Below are positions 12,395 to 23,610 of a stretch of 64,000 nt of DNA, piece after piece. Source of the stretch: Microbotryum silenes-acaulis (Eukaryota > Basidiomycota > Microbotryomycetes > Microbotryales > Microbotryaceae); contig QPFY01000010.1 in assembly GCA_003665825.1 (NCBI GenBank), positions 744,001-808,000 on the forward strand, written 5' to 3'. The stretch's first letter is position 1. Every line of letters begins with the position of its first letter. The position numbers were made by a program, and so were the translations under genes. Below the pieces are notes generated by a model. That model saw only the letters and a program-made list of their open reading frames with translations, searched no databases and had not been told where the DNA came from.

Positions 12395-13999
12395 AAACGG
12401 GAATCGATCGTGGCAGGAACTAGTGATTCCGCATACATTGATAGACACTTTCTTGGAATACAGTATAATCATCATCCACGGGTATTCTTTTGACTGACCA
12501 TGAGAGACACGACCAACTCTGGGGCCTGAACAAGTCATGGCAGGTGTCCAGAGCGTTCGTCTAAAGGGGTGAGGTCTAGCGCTTGTTCAATCCACACAGC
12601 GCGGATAAGGAACATGGCCATTATCGACTCGCTCCAACTTCTTATTGGGACGAAGCTAGAAGGGAGGGTCGTCAGGCGCGGTACTACAAGACGGCAGCAT
12701 CGCGTAGCGCAGCACGCCTATCGGACGGGGGGTCTCACTTTCCGAGAAAGGAGTTGGCAGCTCGGCAAATTTCCCCCGCGCTCGGCAGCTGCGGGCTGGA
12801 CTGCCGGTACGCCGGTACGCCGGTACGACCGTTAACCTGACCTTCTGAGCTCCCCCGATTCTCAAGACCAGAAACTGTTGAAGAGGGGTAACATGGGGGT
12901 CCGGTCCGGTCCGGTCCATCGGGTCAAGGTCTGCGATCTTCAGCCCTCGGGCGATGCTGAGGCATCCTTCATGCCACTGCACAGTGCGATCTTCCAGACG
13001 ACAGCAAGGACGGCGTGAAGACTTATCCTTGTTACCTACGGGATCATATATAAACACTTGCCTCAAGAAGCAAAGTATCCTTGATGCCACCCCCGGCCCA
13101 AGACCGACCCGATCGCGCAGCGCGAGTCAAGTTCAGTGTCAGCACTGGGCGTCAAGATGGATGCCTTCAAGAGTCCGGGGCAAGGAATGACGAATAAACT
13201 TGATCCCACCTAAACTTCGTTAGCTTGCTAGCCCAAGCACTCACCTAGTTCACTCCCTTTTTATTCCTGTAACTTAGTCATTCCTTTAGTTTTTCAGTCA
13301 CTGCGCAGTGCACCCGCCGCACGGACCTCACGAGGGGAAATTGTGGAGCCATTTCTGGAGATGAGCAACAATCGTTAACTACCTATCCACTACAAGGCTA
13401 CCTGTAAAAAATCACTGTTGTTTCTTTAGGTATGGGCATGACGTCAAAAAGGCCGGGCAAAGGACTCTTGAGCAACCTCTCCTCGGAGACTTGGAAAAAG
13501 CGCACAAATGGCTCTCAGCATTTTGATGTGAGTGCGGTCCCGCTTGTCCCCGGCGCTTCATCTCCGTCTTGTTCGTCTTCCAGGCCAGCCTCCGTCTCCT
13601 TGCGTGGTGGGAACGCAAGTCTGGGCTCTCGAATCACGAATCAAGTCAGCGAGGAGTCACCCATCCACATTCTACCACTACGTGCCACCGTCGCCGCCTC
13701 GCACGGTCCCCCACGCCTTTCCCCACTAAGCTTCGAACCTACCCATCGCACGAGCGCTGTGCGGTGATTCGACCTCGCCTCGCTTTGGTGGTGCAGCAAA
13801 AGTGGTCATCCTGGCGACGTCAATACCCGTCTCAACTTCTCTCGGGGTGCGCGCTTCTTCCATCGATAGGTATTCCTCATCACCGTCCTCGACCTCATCC
13901 TCGTTCCTCGGCTCTTCGTCGTCCGCCATCCACCTCACCTCCCTCCCTTCAGCCTCGCCATCGTCACGACCAGACGCGTCCGAATCGAAATCCAACACC
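12395..13999. other. Intergenic 1.6 kb between CYP40 and the nucleoside transporter
   Basis: No convincing gene. It holds three tandem 8-mers gccggtac (12803-12826) and a ggtcc pentamer run near 12899-12918. An open stretch from 13432 (beginning MGMTSKRPGKG) has no recognisable domain and may be leader or noise. The last 250 bp before 14000 are strongly pyrimidine-rich on the plus strand (tcctcgttcctcggc type), as expected for the upstream region of the transporter gene. Confidence 0.55.
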
Positions 14000-16276
14000 A
14001 TGTTCGCTCCTTTGGCTTCCGCATCCCGAGCTGCCTCTCGAGCTCGCGAACGTACGCGCTCGTCCATCGAAACGGCTGAACATCTCGTCGATCAAGCAGG
14101 ACCGGGTGCCGCAGGACCGGAGGGCGTGTTGCACGAGATCGATGGTTTGGAACCGAGCGAGGCCGAGCAAAGATTGGAGGACGAGTACCAACCCTTGATT
14201 AGCAAAAGCGCTCAAGTCGATCAGGAAGAGGACCAACGTCAACGAGAACGGGGACGAGGCCACCGCCGAGATAGAAGCGAAGGGGAACGGAGCGATGATG
14301 TCAAGGTCAAAGACGACCATTTGCAGCTTGTCTTGAGCACAAGAAAGCTCGAGCTTGGGCTCGCCTATGGTATCTTTTTCATTCTTGGTGAGGAGAACCT
14401 TTTTGTCTCGATCTCACGGACGAGGACTCAGTGCGCTGACATCGAGTACGGCTCTGGATCCGAACAGGCGCCTGCATCCTCTTGGCTTGGAATTCGATAA
14501 TCGTTGCTGGCGTCTACTTTGGTGCACGCCTCAAGGGGTCCAAATTCCAGGATTCGTACTCCAACTTTGTCGCCCTGACGTTCACGACTGGCAATTTAAG
14601 TTTTTTGGCATGGGCGAATGTGACGCAGCACGGAGTGAGTTTCGGGCTCAAGGTCGGAAAGGATGGCATGATGATGCAACAGGGCCAGGTTCTGATCACG
14701 CCACTGGCTGTTCACACAGGCTGATCTGGGACGACGGATATGGATATCCATCGTAGTCCTCATCGGCATCGTGTCACTGTTCATCGCATCGACCCAGATC
14801 GAAGAGATCAATCCATAGTTCGTCGCCAACAAACTTGGTCATCCCACGCGCGACGTATGGACTGATCTCTCTTCCTTCCGCGCCAGCCTCTTCTTTTCAG
14901 TTTTGATCGCCACCACACTTGTCCTCGCAGCGTCTGCATCATTCCTGCAAAACGCCGTCGTCGCCCTGTCGTCAAAATTCGGCCCGGCATGTCTGCAAGG
15001 CATCTTGTCTGGTCAGGGAGCAATCGGACTCGCCGTCGCGATGATCCAATTTGTTGCCGCCTATACCTCCTTCAAAGCCGAGGAAGGTGAACCGGTCATG
15101 TTCGAAGCCTTCACTAGTCAGACGAGGTTCTTCGAAGCTCGCAAAATCAGCCGACGCGGACCCGTCCCGAGTGCAGGCTTGCGCAACTCTGCTTTCACTT
15201 TCTTCATCGCGATCGGGGCTTTTGCTTTCATTGCCTTGCTCTCCTACCTCATACTACTCCGACTTCCTCTCTATCGCCTCGTCATGCGCTCCCTGGGGAC
15301 CGAAGATGATGGCGAACGAGGGCCGAACGACGCGGCCAGCGGCTCAAAGGCCCCAAATCTGAGGAAGATCGAGAAGAAGGTTCGAAAGTACGGGATCGCA
15401 ATGTTCTTTGTCTTTGGGGTAACATTGTCGGTGTTCCCATCGATCACTTCGACCATACAATCGTGCGTTCGCTGGTCTATGGCCGAAGCCACTGGGCGTC
15501 CGCTGACTTTGGGCTGCATAGTTCACAGTGTCAACCGCGGCCCGGGCGAAGATGTACCCCTGGGATTCACAGGGACTTTGACATTACCAGCACTATTCAA
15601 TCCCATGAGCTTTGCTGTGTTTGCGCTGGGTGATTGGATCGGCAGAATCATGCCCCAGGTCAAGGTGTTCAACTTTGCCAACATCAAAGTTTTGATGCTT
15701 AGCTCGATCGGGCGGCTCGTCTTTATAGTGAGTCTTCGGCACGGGTCATGGCCGGGACATGGCGTATGCACCCACCAAAAGCTCACGCTTCCGTTGAATC
15801 TGTCGCCCGCAGCCCCTATTTTTCATGTGCAACACGAGCTACAGCCAAGGCACGCCGATCATCAATTCTGACGTGGGTGAGTCGCAGCTCGAGTCAGCAG
15901 CGCGTCGAAACTCGGCCGCGCTCGTCTAAATGTCGGCGCTTACCCCACATTTCCTTGCCTCCATCCCTCCACCCCTCCACTTACGCGCTGCCATCGTCAC
16001 CGGGTCACCGGCCGCTCCACTCATTCACGACGACCGTGCCGACTCTCATTCGACTTTGCAGTTTTCCTGACGATCATGTTTCTGTTCTCGCTCTCAAACG
16101 GGTACCTGTCGACCCTAATCATGTTGGAGACAGTGATCGAGCCATCGCTGGACGAGCACGAGATCGACACTGCTGCTACTTGCGTGTCGTTCTACCTAAC
16201 GTTTGGCCTCGCTTTTGGCAGCTTTGCGAGTTTCCCTGTACGAGCGATCGCCTGCGGATGTAACCCTTTTCTGTAG
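14000..16276 (+). CDS. FUN26: Equilibrative nucleoside transporter (SLC29/ENT, Fun26-like)
   Basis: Membrane transporter that moves nucleosides or nucleobases down their gradient; yeast Fun26 sits in the vacuolar membrane. The ATG at 14000 is the first in a frame that leads straight into the conserved part. A roughly 115-residue acidic, Arg-rich cytosolic N-terminus carries a dileucine-like DEYQPLI motif. Transmembrane blocks follow: LAYGIFFILG, WNSIIVAGVYFG, VALTFTTGNLSFLAW, WISIVVLIGIVSLFIAS and LVLAASASFLQNAVVALSSK. The ENT strings GPACLQGILSGQGAIGLAV and, after a charged central loop, the C-terminal half (GIAMFFVFGVTLSVFPSI, FNPMSFAVFALGDWIGR) come next. The last exon has FLFSLSNGYLSTLIM and ends at TAG 16276. 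Introns are near 14390-14470, 14635-14720, 14820-14895, 15465-15525, 15728-15810 and 15870-16060. The call as ENT is firm; the vacuolar location is inferred from the yeast homologue and the sorting-like motif. Confidence 0.92.
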
Positions 16277-16828
16277 AATGCAATTGCAGCTATCCGTCAC
16301 AAAAGGTCCAATTTGACGCGATAGGGGGTGCCAGCTCCCTTGCGACGAGAATTAAGTTGGGCGTGAAAGCGAACCTCCTGCGAAGGGGTCGGAGCGCTTG
16401 GCCGATCACGTGATCTTGAGCCGCCAGTACGGACGACGTCGGCGAAGCACGTAGTAAATGCACTCCACTTCTGTCACCGGGCATCTTTGTAGGCCGCTGC
16501 AGCCTATGATTTGAAAACTAAGTACTTTGAGGTGAGAGTTTTATCCTGGAGTTGCACATAAACATTCAGGCGGACATTCTGAACGAGTCAGGACATCAAG
16601 CCTTTAGTCAGCTCTGGCCCGCTCGCCTAAACTTGTGGAGTGTGAAAACCACCGGCAGCCCCGGCCGCGTCCGGGGGTGGAGGTGTCGCGCTCGAAGCCA
16701 TTCATGATTCTCTTGCACGTTCGCTACTCATGGGGTCATCATCGAGGTCTGTTCTCTTTGTGTTCTCCTCATCACTTGCAACCGCTCATCTCTTCACTTG
16801 CTTCGTCCATTCACCACGTACCTACGAT
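16277..16828. other. Intergenic between transporter and 215-aa unknown gene
   Basis: About 550 bp downstream of the transporter stop, ending in a CT-rich stretch just before the next start codon. No coding frame, repeat or RNA gene is recognisable. Confidence 0.5.
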
Positions 16829-17637
16829 ATGACTGGCCTACTTTCTTCCACTGCTCTCTTCCTCAACCACCACCGAGCGGACCAGCAAAAGTCGGCTCGC
16901 TTATCGCGGGCGACCCTGCGGGCGAGTCCAGCAGCGGGCACCGCGGGCAAAGGGACGGGTGCTCGCGCCCGGGCCGTCACCGTCTCTGCGAAGCAACTGC
17001 GAAGTGAGTGCAAGGGAGCTTTCCTCGCGGAATACGACTTTGTGCATTGTGTAGTGTACTGAAAACCTCGAGACATTCCTTTGCAGACCTTCACACCTCG
17101 TGGAAATACCGATTGATGGCTCTCACCTTACGCCAACGCGAGCTCGAACACGTCGAGTCATCTGGGTCGACGATCTGCTGGGCAGGCAGGTAAGTTGCTT
17201 TTCCAGGACCTGCATTCTATGCAATCACTCGAGACGATGAGACTAATGATCACGTCCCATCTATTAGGATATCCGATCTACCGCACCTCCGCAGCGCCCG
17301 CGTCGAGGCCGAGTTTGTCGTGCGCCAGCTCCTATTAGCGATCGCCGAGCTCGAGGATCATCGCAAATCGAGCGCTGGCTCCGCCAAGGTCTACCCCTCC
17401 GCATTATCCGAGCTGCCTTACCCTATACCCCAACCTCCCAAGGAATCCAACTACGATGCCGTCGCCGAACGACCACCTCAAGTCTCCGCCGAGGAAGAGC
17501 AACGCAACGTCGCACCCGTCTACGATCTCGCCGTCATCGAGCAAGATCTACTCCTTGCCTTCACGCCACTGCAAGATGACCGCTCTGCCGACGAGCACAC
17601 CAAGACCGTTTATACCACTTCTTACGAAGCGTATTAG
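16829..17637 (+). CDS. Unassigned 215-aa protein, possible mitochondrial targeting
   Basis: Three exons join exactly in phase (16829-17003, 17087-17189, 17268-17637) to give 215 residues plus stop, which supports a real gene. I do not recognise the family. The first 58 residues lack acidic residues apart from one Asp and are rich in Arg, Ser and Ala (SARLSRATLRASPAAGT), like a mitochondrial presequence. They are followed by LHTSWKYRLMALTLRQRE, which could be mature protein. The C-terminal half has an amphipathic stretch (RVEAEFVVRQLLLAIAELED) and then a Pro/Glu-rich tail ending TTSYEAY. It sits downstream of and parallel to the transporter. Function is unknown; mitochondrial targeting is inference only. 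Confidence 0.7.
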
Positions 17638-17819
17638 ATGGATTCGTGTTTTTTCCCCTCCTCCGTCTTATTCTGTTCTTGTAACTTCTATGCAAACGCA
17701 ATGCAAATAGAGCTTCTGTGCAGTCAGCAACAGCCGGATTTTATATCAAGCAGCCACCATCGTGAGCCTGGGAAGTGCGAGTAGATACGATCCCATAAGA
17801 TTTATTTCGACGGTGCATG

Positions 17820-17836
17820 CCCCCCCCCCCCCCCCC
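17820..17836. repeat. Poly-C homopolymer (17 nt)
   Basis: Uninterrupted C run directly visible, in the 3' flank of the 215-aa gene. Confidence 0.95.
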
Positions 17837-18122
17837 GGTCAACCTATTCTGCAACCAGATGAAAGGGTACGAGCATTGAGGTGAGGGGAACCCCTGTCCA
17901 AAAAGCCTTCAAGCGAGATTCAGACGACTTCCTCGAGAACATGCTGCGTGCCATTGCAGAGCGGGAGATTTTAACTTTGCATACGACAAACGTAACCATT
18001 CGGCAGACTGGCCCAAGGACGTGTACAGCGGACGCTCTGACCCAACCCCTGGCGCACACAATGAGCGTTTACCGATCTTTACCGATCGGGTCTCTATTTA
18101 AGCGGATGTGCGCTAATGCCGA

Positions 18123-18137
18123 GGGGGGGGGGGGGGG
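18123..18137. repeat. Poly-G homopolymer (15 nt)
   Basis: Uninterrupted G run, about 220 bp from the stop of the CFEM gene on its 3' side. Confidence 0.95.
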
Positions 18138-18355
18138 CATTCATTCAGGAAGTGAACAAGATCATTCGTTCTGTGTGAGGAAATATGTAGATTCCGAAAT
18201 TACTACTGAAAGACCAAACTTCAGGAGTGGCGAGAGGACTAAAGAAAGTTTCAACGGGCACGGCAGATTGAGACTGAGATGGGTGCAGGATATGTGCGTC
18301 GAATCTACGGCTGCTAATATACAGATACGGAATGCGGAGGGTCTTTTCTGCGTTG

Positions 18356-19195
18356 TTAAACCAGGGCGGCGAGTCCGATGCTCACGAGACCGAAGCAGAT
18401 CAAAATAGGAGCATGCAGGGATGATGCCGGTGGGGATGAAGCGGCTGAAGAACTTGGGCCGGAGAGACTGGAATTGACGTTTTGTTGGTGCGAATCCGTA
18501 GATGGCTGCGAGTTTTGGGGGGATCCTGGGTCACGTAACAAAAAGGGACACGTTCAGTGACATAGTCAATCTGAAAACCTTCCTAGGCGACGAGCATGCC
18601 AGCTCGAATGGTATCGAGCCGATCCCTTACCATCGAGACCACCGGTATCGGGCGTGATGTTCAACAATTTGCAGGTTTCTCGACCAAAGTCAGCGACCGC
18701 TTGTAGGTCTTTGCTGTTGTTGCATCCTATAAAGTACAAGTCGCAAGGATAAGCCCGACGTGGTTTGAATGAACCAAAAAAAGTGCCGTCGGACAGTGAA
18801 CCCCTGGCTAGGTGCCCCCCGGGGCTGGTGGCGGCTCACCTTGGGAGATGCAGTCCCGGAACAATTTCGAGTACACTTCATTCGTGCACGCACATGACAC
18901 GTTCGTCAAGTAGAGGCACTGCGCCAAGTATAAAGGGTGAGTGCAATCGCCATCAGTTCCTTGGCGCTGCCCTGGCGCGTAGCATCAACGACGTGGGGGT
19001 CGGGAAGCACCCGAGATCGCAACAGGGTCGAGGCAGGTCGAGACTGAACGGAAAAGGCTAAGTACTAACAGGAGACTTGGGAGGAGTGTCCGTCGCGCAT
19101 TTGAGTCCACATGCTGGGAGAGTAGGATCATCTGCGAGGGCGACGGTGGCGGCCAATACGAGCGCGGAGAGGGCAAGAGGCAGTTGGAAGAGCAT
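18356..19195 (-). CDS. CFEM-domain protein with GPI-anchor-like C-terminus
   Basis: Small secreted fungal surface protein; CFEM members bind haem or act at the host or cell-wall interface. The ATG at 19195 opens a clean signal peptide (MLFQLPLALSALVLAATVALA). The mature part has exactly eight cysteines across three exons in the CFEM pattern: C-x3-C (ACGLKC), CLYLTNVSCAC, RDC, QGCNN and ETC. The four exons lie at about 19195-19070, 18919-18840, 18729-18632 and 18531-18356. After the domain comes a Ser/Pro/Asn-rich spacer and a hydrophobic tail (ILICFGLVSIGLAALV) at the very end, typical of a GPI-attachment signal. An Asp at the usual haem-binding position is not obvious between the fourth and fifth cysteines, so haem binding is not claimed. 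Confidence 0.88.
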
Positions 19196-19886
19196 GGCTG
19201 ACTCGAGAGGCTTGGGATAAGGCGGAGGGTGACACCGCCTCGATGGTGTCGCGAGAGTGATGACGGAAAGATCGAAGACTTGGTTCGAGTACAAGGATTG
19301 ATGTCTGAGACGAGATAAAACGAGACTCTGGCGTGCAAGGTCTGGGTGAGAGAGTGATCATGACGGTCCGCCGGAGAAAGTCGAGTGATGTTACATGGTG
19401 ATGTTCGAGGTCGGGCCCGGTATCCCGAACATCACTTTCGGCGCTTTGCCTTTCTTCTAAGGCTGATCGGGGAGACCGCGGCGGAGTTGGGGAGTGCGCG
19501 ATTGCCAAGCCCTGCCAAGATATCTCAGGGGCTACCTCGTTGGGTTCGTGCGAATGTGTGAGGCCCGAGCGACCTCGCACGCACAAAGCCTCGCACTCAT
19601 CGAGTCCAAAGTGCTAGGACGACCGAGGTCGAAAGCGGAAGTCGGCGCTTTATTAGCCGCTAAGGCACTGGGTCAGGAGCGCCTCCACATCGACCTCCAC
19701 ATCGACCCGCGAGGGTCAGATGGGAGATCCCTCCACGCTCAGGGCTTTGGGGCTAGGGGTTTCGGTGGACGGGCAACGACTGTTAGCGAGCCCAAAGTAC
19801 TTCAAAGCATCTATGTGTTATGTCGGCTGCAAGAATACGTCCTAGGATTACACGACACAAAGCGACAACAAAGACAGGAGGCTCGA
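19196..19886. other. Intergenic: CFEM promoter and POL12 3' flank
   Basis: 691 bp upstream of the CFEM start. It contains a 12-bp tandem duplication cctccacatcga (19682-19705). A plus-strand open frame at 19494-19925 has no domain and overlaps the POL12 end, so it is not called as a gene. Confidence 0.5.
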
Positions 19887-22303
19887 TCAGATTTTGATGA
19901 CGTCGACTCGACACCTCTCCCATAGCCGATGTTCAATCTCAGAATTCTCATCCTCTTGAACAGCTTGCTGTAGCGAGTCTCGATCGATCGGGTGCACGGT
20001 GGCACGGGCGAATGTGCCCGGTAGGTTCCCTCGTGACAAGAACGAAGGGTTGATCATGATGGTGGAATCGACAATCTGAGCACAGCCGCAGCGCGAACAA
20101 TCAGCATTCAAAGCCACCGCAGAGCATATGTGAAAGACTCACCCGGGTAAAGTGCTTCAACATGGAAGGCACAATGACGACATCGGCTCCCGCCGCATCC
20201 ATCTTGATCAACTCCTGATGCGTCACGTCGAGATTCAAGCTCGGCAAGTTGCGCGCGCCGATCGGGGCCGGGAAGATGGGATAGAAGCTTCGTTGCCTCA
20301 AGAGGTGGCGACACGTCCTCGCCATCACATCTTTGGCGGCCGGATCCTCTTCGACATCCATATCCATCCCTTCCCCCTCTTCCTTGACCTCACCGCATTT
20401 CTTGAAGAACTCTTGGTGGCGCAAGGCAAAGAGGACGTCGACGGAGGTGATGGCGAAGACGACTTCGTTGATGCTGAACGTCGTCGGGTTCGGCAAAAGT
20501 TTCACACCCCTCGGAAGGGCCAACGTCTCTCGTACAAAGGGTGATTGTGGGTAGGCTACATGGTGGTTCACGAGATCGCGTTGGTTCGGGACGAGGATGA
20601 TTGCCGTCCGTGGTGCGGCCTGCAACAGCTTGTTCAGCTTGGTCGAGATTTGGGAGCGGAACAGCTCATCGGGCATCATGTCGATATCGCCACTTCGGAT
20701 CTTGGGGTGTTCAGCATCGACGAAGGGGCCGAGCAAGACGAGTACATCGGGCCGTTCGGCTTGGGCCAGATCGAGCAAGGCTGATAGCGGTTCGTAGTTG
20801 AGATCGCCGTCGAGTGTGTAAGGACCTGCTGCGACGAGGAGCGACATGGGCTTTCCGTTCAACTGTTTGACTTTGTCGCCATGTTGCCGCGCCAAGATCT
20901 CGGACGGCGCAGTGACGGGGGCATCCATTGGCGGCATCTGAAGTGGAGGGAGGGGGGGGGGGGGGGGGCCGCAGTAGTTAGCAAACTCGCCCACTTCGGT
21001 TGGCCAACGAGCGAATCAGACAGACGACGAACCATCATTATTTCATCGACAGCAAACAGCTTTCCGCCACCGTTTCGTCCCTTCAAAGCGACCATGCAAC
21101 CCGGGAACAAGCCGATACCACCCGCACCCGGCGGCGCTCCTCGCACTTTCATCCTTGGCTCAAACTTGAGCAACACTCGGAAGCCACTCCCCAAAACGCG
21201 AGATGATTCGAGCCATGTCGAGGTGTCGGTCATTTTGGCTTGGTCGGACTCTGGGCACAATCGCCCACACACGATAATGTCGTCCTGAACGCGCGTGATC
21301 AAAGTCAGCAAATATTTCGTAAGCATCCCACGCTTCTGTATCTCCTGTCTTTGGCCCAGCTCACCTGCGACTGTAGACTAGCATCACCGTACTCTTCAAT
21401 GCCATAATAGTCTCTCAGAATATCTGCGGCCTCATCGATCGCCGCGTCAAGGGCTGGTGTGGAGGGAGTTGGACCGAGTCAGCTACGTGAAAAGTCGAAC
21501 GGAAGTAACGCATCGCGCAACAAATCTCGTGTTCATTCACCTTCACTCCTCTCCATCGGTCGTTCATACGCGATCCTGTACGCGTACTTCTTGGGGTCCA
21601 TCGTACTCGACAAGACGACCCTCGGTGCATCGCCGCTGCGATCATCGGCCGAGGGCAGACCCAAATGACCGTTCAACGACTCTTGGATCAACAGTTTGTC
21701 CTTCCGCTCCGAGAAGGGGACTAGGGGAGCCGCACTCGTCGAGATGGAGTTTGAGGAAGGCGATGAGCTGGAGGAGGGTCAAGTAGTAAGGGACGTCAGT
21801 TGCTGTCGGAGCGCGTGCGAGACGATGAGCGCAAATGTCCTCGAGCCTTGTTCCTAGGCCTCGTCTAAGGAGAAGAGTGCACACTCGACTGACTCTAACA
21901 TCGGACTGGATCCAACATTATGTGGTAAACGAGGGTTCGACTTGGGTGTAGTGCCGTGAGCAGCTGGCGAGGACCCGAGGTTGCCACCGCTGGGACGACC
22001 ATTCGATCCTGGGGGTCCTGTAGGACGAGCAGCGCGTTTCGGAGTAGCCGAGTCACCGAATCTGTATCGTGATAGCGTTTGAAGGAGATCAGTATCTGAT
22101 CGTGCTCGGTGGTGGGACCGCCGAGACCGTAAGAGCGAGTGCGTGACCCCCTAGCCTCGACGCGACGCGGCACGACGCGACACGACGCGTCGTTCACGAG
22201 CCGAGACGTGCCCGACGGGTCAACGAGCCAAGGTATCAAGACTCACAGTCGATCGACCGAGAACTGGACACCTGCCGCAGGTTTACGCGCAGCCGAATGC
22301 ATC
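19887..22303 (-). CDS. POL12: DNA polymerase alpha subunit B (primase-polymerase complex)
   Basis: Regulatory B subunit of the polymerase alpha-primase complex, which lays down RNA-DNA primers at replication origins and on the lagging strand. The conserved OB fold and inactive phosphodiesterase-like domain are clear: SSTMDPKKYAYRIAYERP (about 21600), EEYGDASLQSQ, DDIIVCGRL (about 21280), SLLVAAGPYTLDGDLNYEPL (about 20830), VLVLLGPFVD, PNQRDLVNHHVAYPQ, and a C-terminus of INPSFLSRGNLPGTFAR then WERCRVDVIKI (stop 19887). The region before it (about 22080-21910, RFGDSATPKRAARP) is the usual Ser/Pro-rich linker. The N-terminal end is uncertain. I placed the start at the ATG at 22303 (MHSAARKPAAGVQFS), but an exon further upstream is possible. 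One intron has a homopolymeric C tract next to its acceptor. Confidence 0.9.
20952..20968 (-). repeat. Poly-G (poly-C on the coding strand) in a POL12 intron
   Basis: Seventeen uninterrupted G on the plus strand. On the transcribed strand this reads as 17 C followed by tccctccacttcag, and the acceptor AG is at 20939-20938. The homopolymer therefore sits where the polypyrimidine tract of the intron should be. Confidence 0.85.
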
Positions 22304-22673
22304 GTGGATCGTCCGAGGGTGAGCTAAGGCTTCCAAGGCAGAGACAAGTCGAAGAGCGAATTGAAATGAAGAACCGGCGCACATAATCAGGTGGCGCTTC
22401 CAAGTTCTCCGCTTTACGCCAGCCTGCAGACTCCTGCACTGGGCATGCCGAAGTTGGGCTCGAGGACAATCGCCTGTACTCTCACCATGATGCGGATCCA
22501 AGCCACATAAAGCAGATTAGAAACATTGTTACAATAGAGGGAATCACACGTGCCCACACCTCTTGGGAACGTTTATGCAAAGCGGTCGCTGCCCTGACCG
22601 GGGTACTAATCGAAAACGTCAGAAAACCCCCGGGACAGTGAGTGTTCGAGCGTCAGGGAAAGCATTCCGAAGC

Positions 22674-23610
22674 TCAAAGCTGCAGGTTGTACTCGTAGTC
22701 ATTGTCGGCGTTTTGGGCCGTCCACAGTACGACAGCCGAAAACATGATGCAGACTGCGAAAGATGAAGGCGGCAAAGTGGGTGAGCACGGGAAAGAACCA
22801 TGGAGGGGAGCAACACACAAGACGTACTGGATTGGAGAACATTTGCAGCACCCCATTCGACGCCAAAGTTGCCAGGATAAGGTGGGATAACGTATTTGAT
22901 CACCAGCACCGTCTGCGCACAATCAAGAGGGGGCAGAGAAGGTGGGGTCAGCTCTCCGCGAATTGTACGTCCTCAAGAACGAAAAGTGACCGCCGGCACT
23001 TCAAGGAGTGGGCATAGCGAGTGGTATGTTGTGGTACTTACAACACTTCCAGCGAGCCCACCAGCCATCAAAGCGAATCCAACGAACAAGAAGAGCCTCG
23101 CTCGCCACGCGACCCCACCGCCGAGAAGACCTCCCTCCCATTCACCCTCGTCGTTCAAGAGGTACTCCTTGTTGATAAGGTTGACGATGATCATGCCCAA
23201 GGTCGAACAGATCCCCGGGGTCCAGTCGGCGAACGAGACGTGCACGGGCACAGGGTCGTAACTTCCCGAGTCGGGCAGGGGGGTCGCATGCGACGAGAGG
23301 ATCGCTGCGTCCAGGAAGCACCACCAGCCGAGCGCGAACTGTTAAGAAGATGAACGATGGGTTGTGTTCAGCATGGCTGACTCGATTTAGAGGAGAAGTA
23401 ATCAAAGACGAGAGGCGAGTGGGGGTTGGCCGCGCACGCCGAATCGAATGACTCGATCTGGCCAGGATCGACGCATATGACAGTACTCACCAAAGCTCCG
23501 GAAAAGTAGACGAGATACTCTCGTTTCCTCGGTCCCAGTGCCATCTTGGGCATCGAGATGAGGCACACCCGCCGCGGGTCATGTCGACGCATCGGCACAG
23601 AAGACGACAT
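22674..23610 (-). CDS. VPS68: VPS68 (four-TM ESCRT/vacuolar sorting protein, TMEM50 family)
   Basis: Small four-pass membrane protein of endosomes and vacuole that works with Vps55 in late-endosome-to-vacuole transport. Four exons (23610-23491, 23338-23042, 22912-22828, 22753-22674) join in phase to 193 aa, close to the roughly 184 aa of yeast Vps68. The segments match the family: KREYLVYFSGALFALGWWCF (TM1), FADWTPGICSTLGMIIVNLI (TM2), ARLFLFVGFALMAGGLAGSV (TM3) and VCIMFSAVVLWTAQNADNDY (TM4, C-terminus). A 27-residue polar N-terminus with several Met residues precedes TM1; the first ATG (23610) was chosen. It shares a roughly 650 bp divergent upstream region with FUM1. Confidence 0.92.

Larger units (their letters stand above)
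17638..18355. other. Convergent gap with poly-C and poly-G tracts
   Basis: Lies between two convergent genes. It holds a run of 17 C (17820-17836), a run of 15 G (18123-18137) and a perfect 10-bp tandem duplication tttaccgatc (18068-18087). No coding signal is convincing. Confidence 0.7.

Noticed and set aside
13156..13212. 18-codon frame MDAFKSPGQGMTNKLDPT
   Set aside because: It resembles the start of small fungal stress proteins but stops at once and has no donor site to extend it; too short to support.
19494..19925. 143-codon plus-strand ORF upstream of the CFEM gene
   Set aside because: No recognisable domain, overlaps the conserved 3' end of POL12, and contains the 12-bp tandem duplication.
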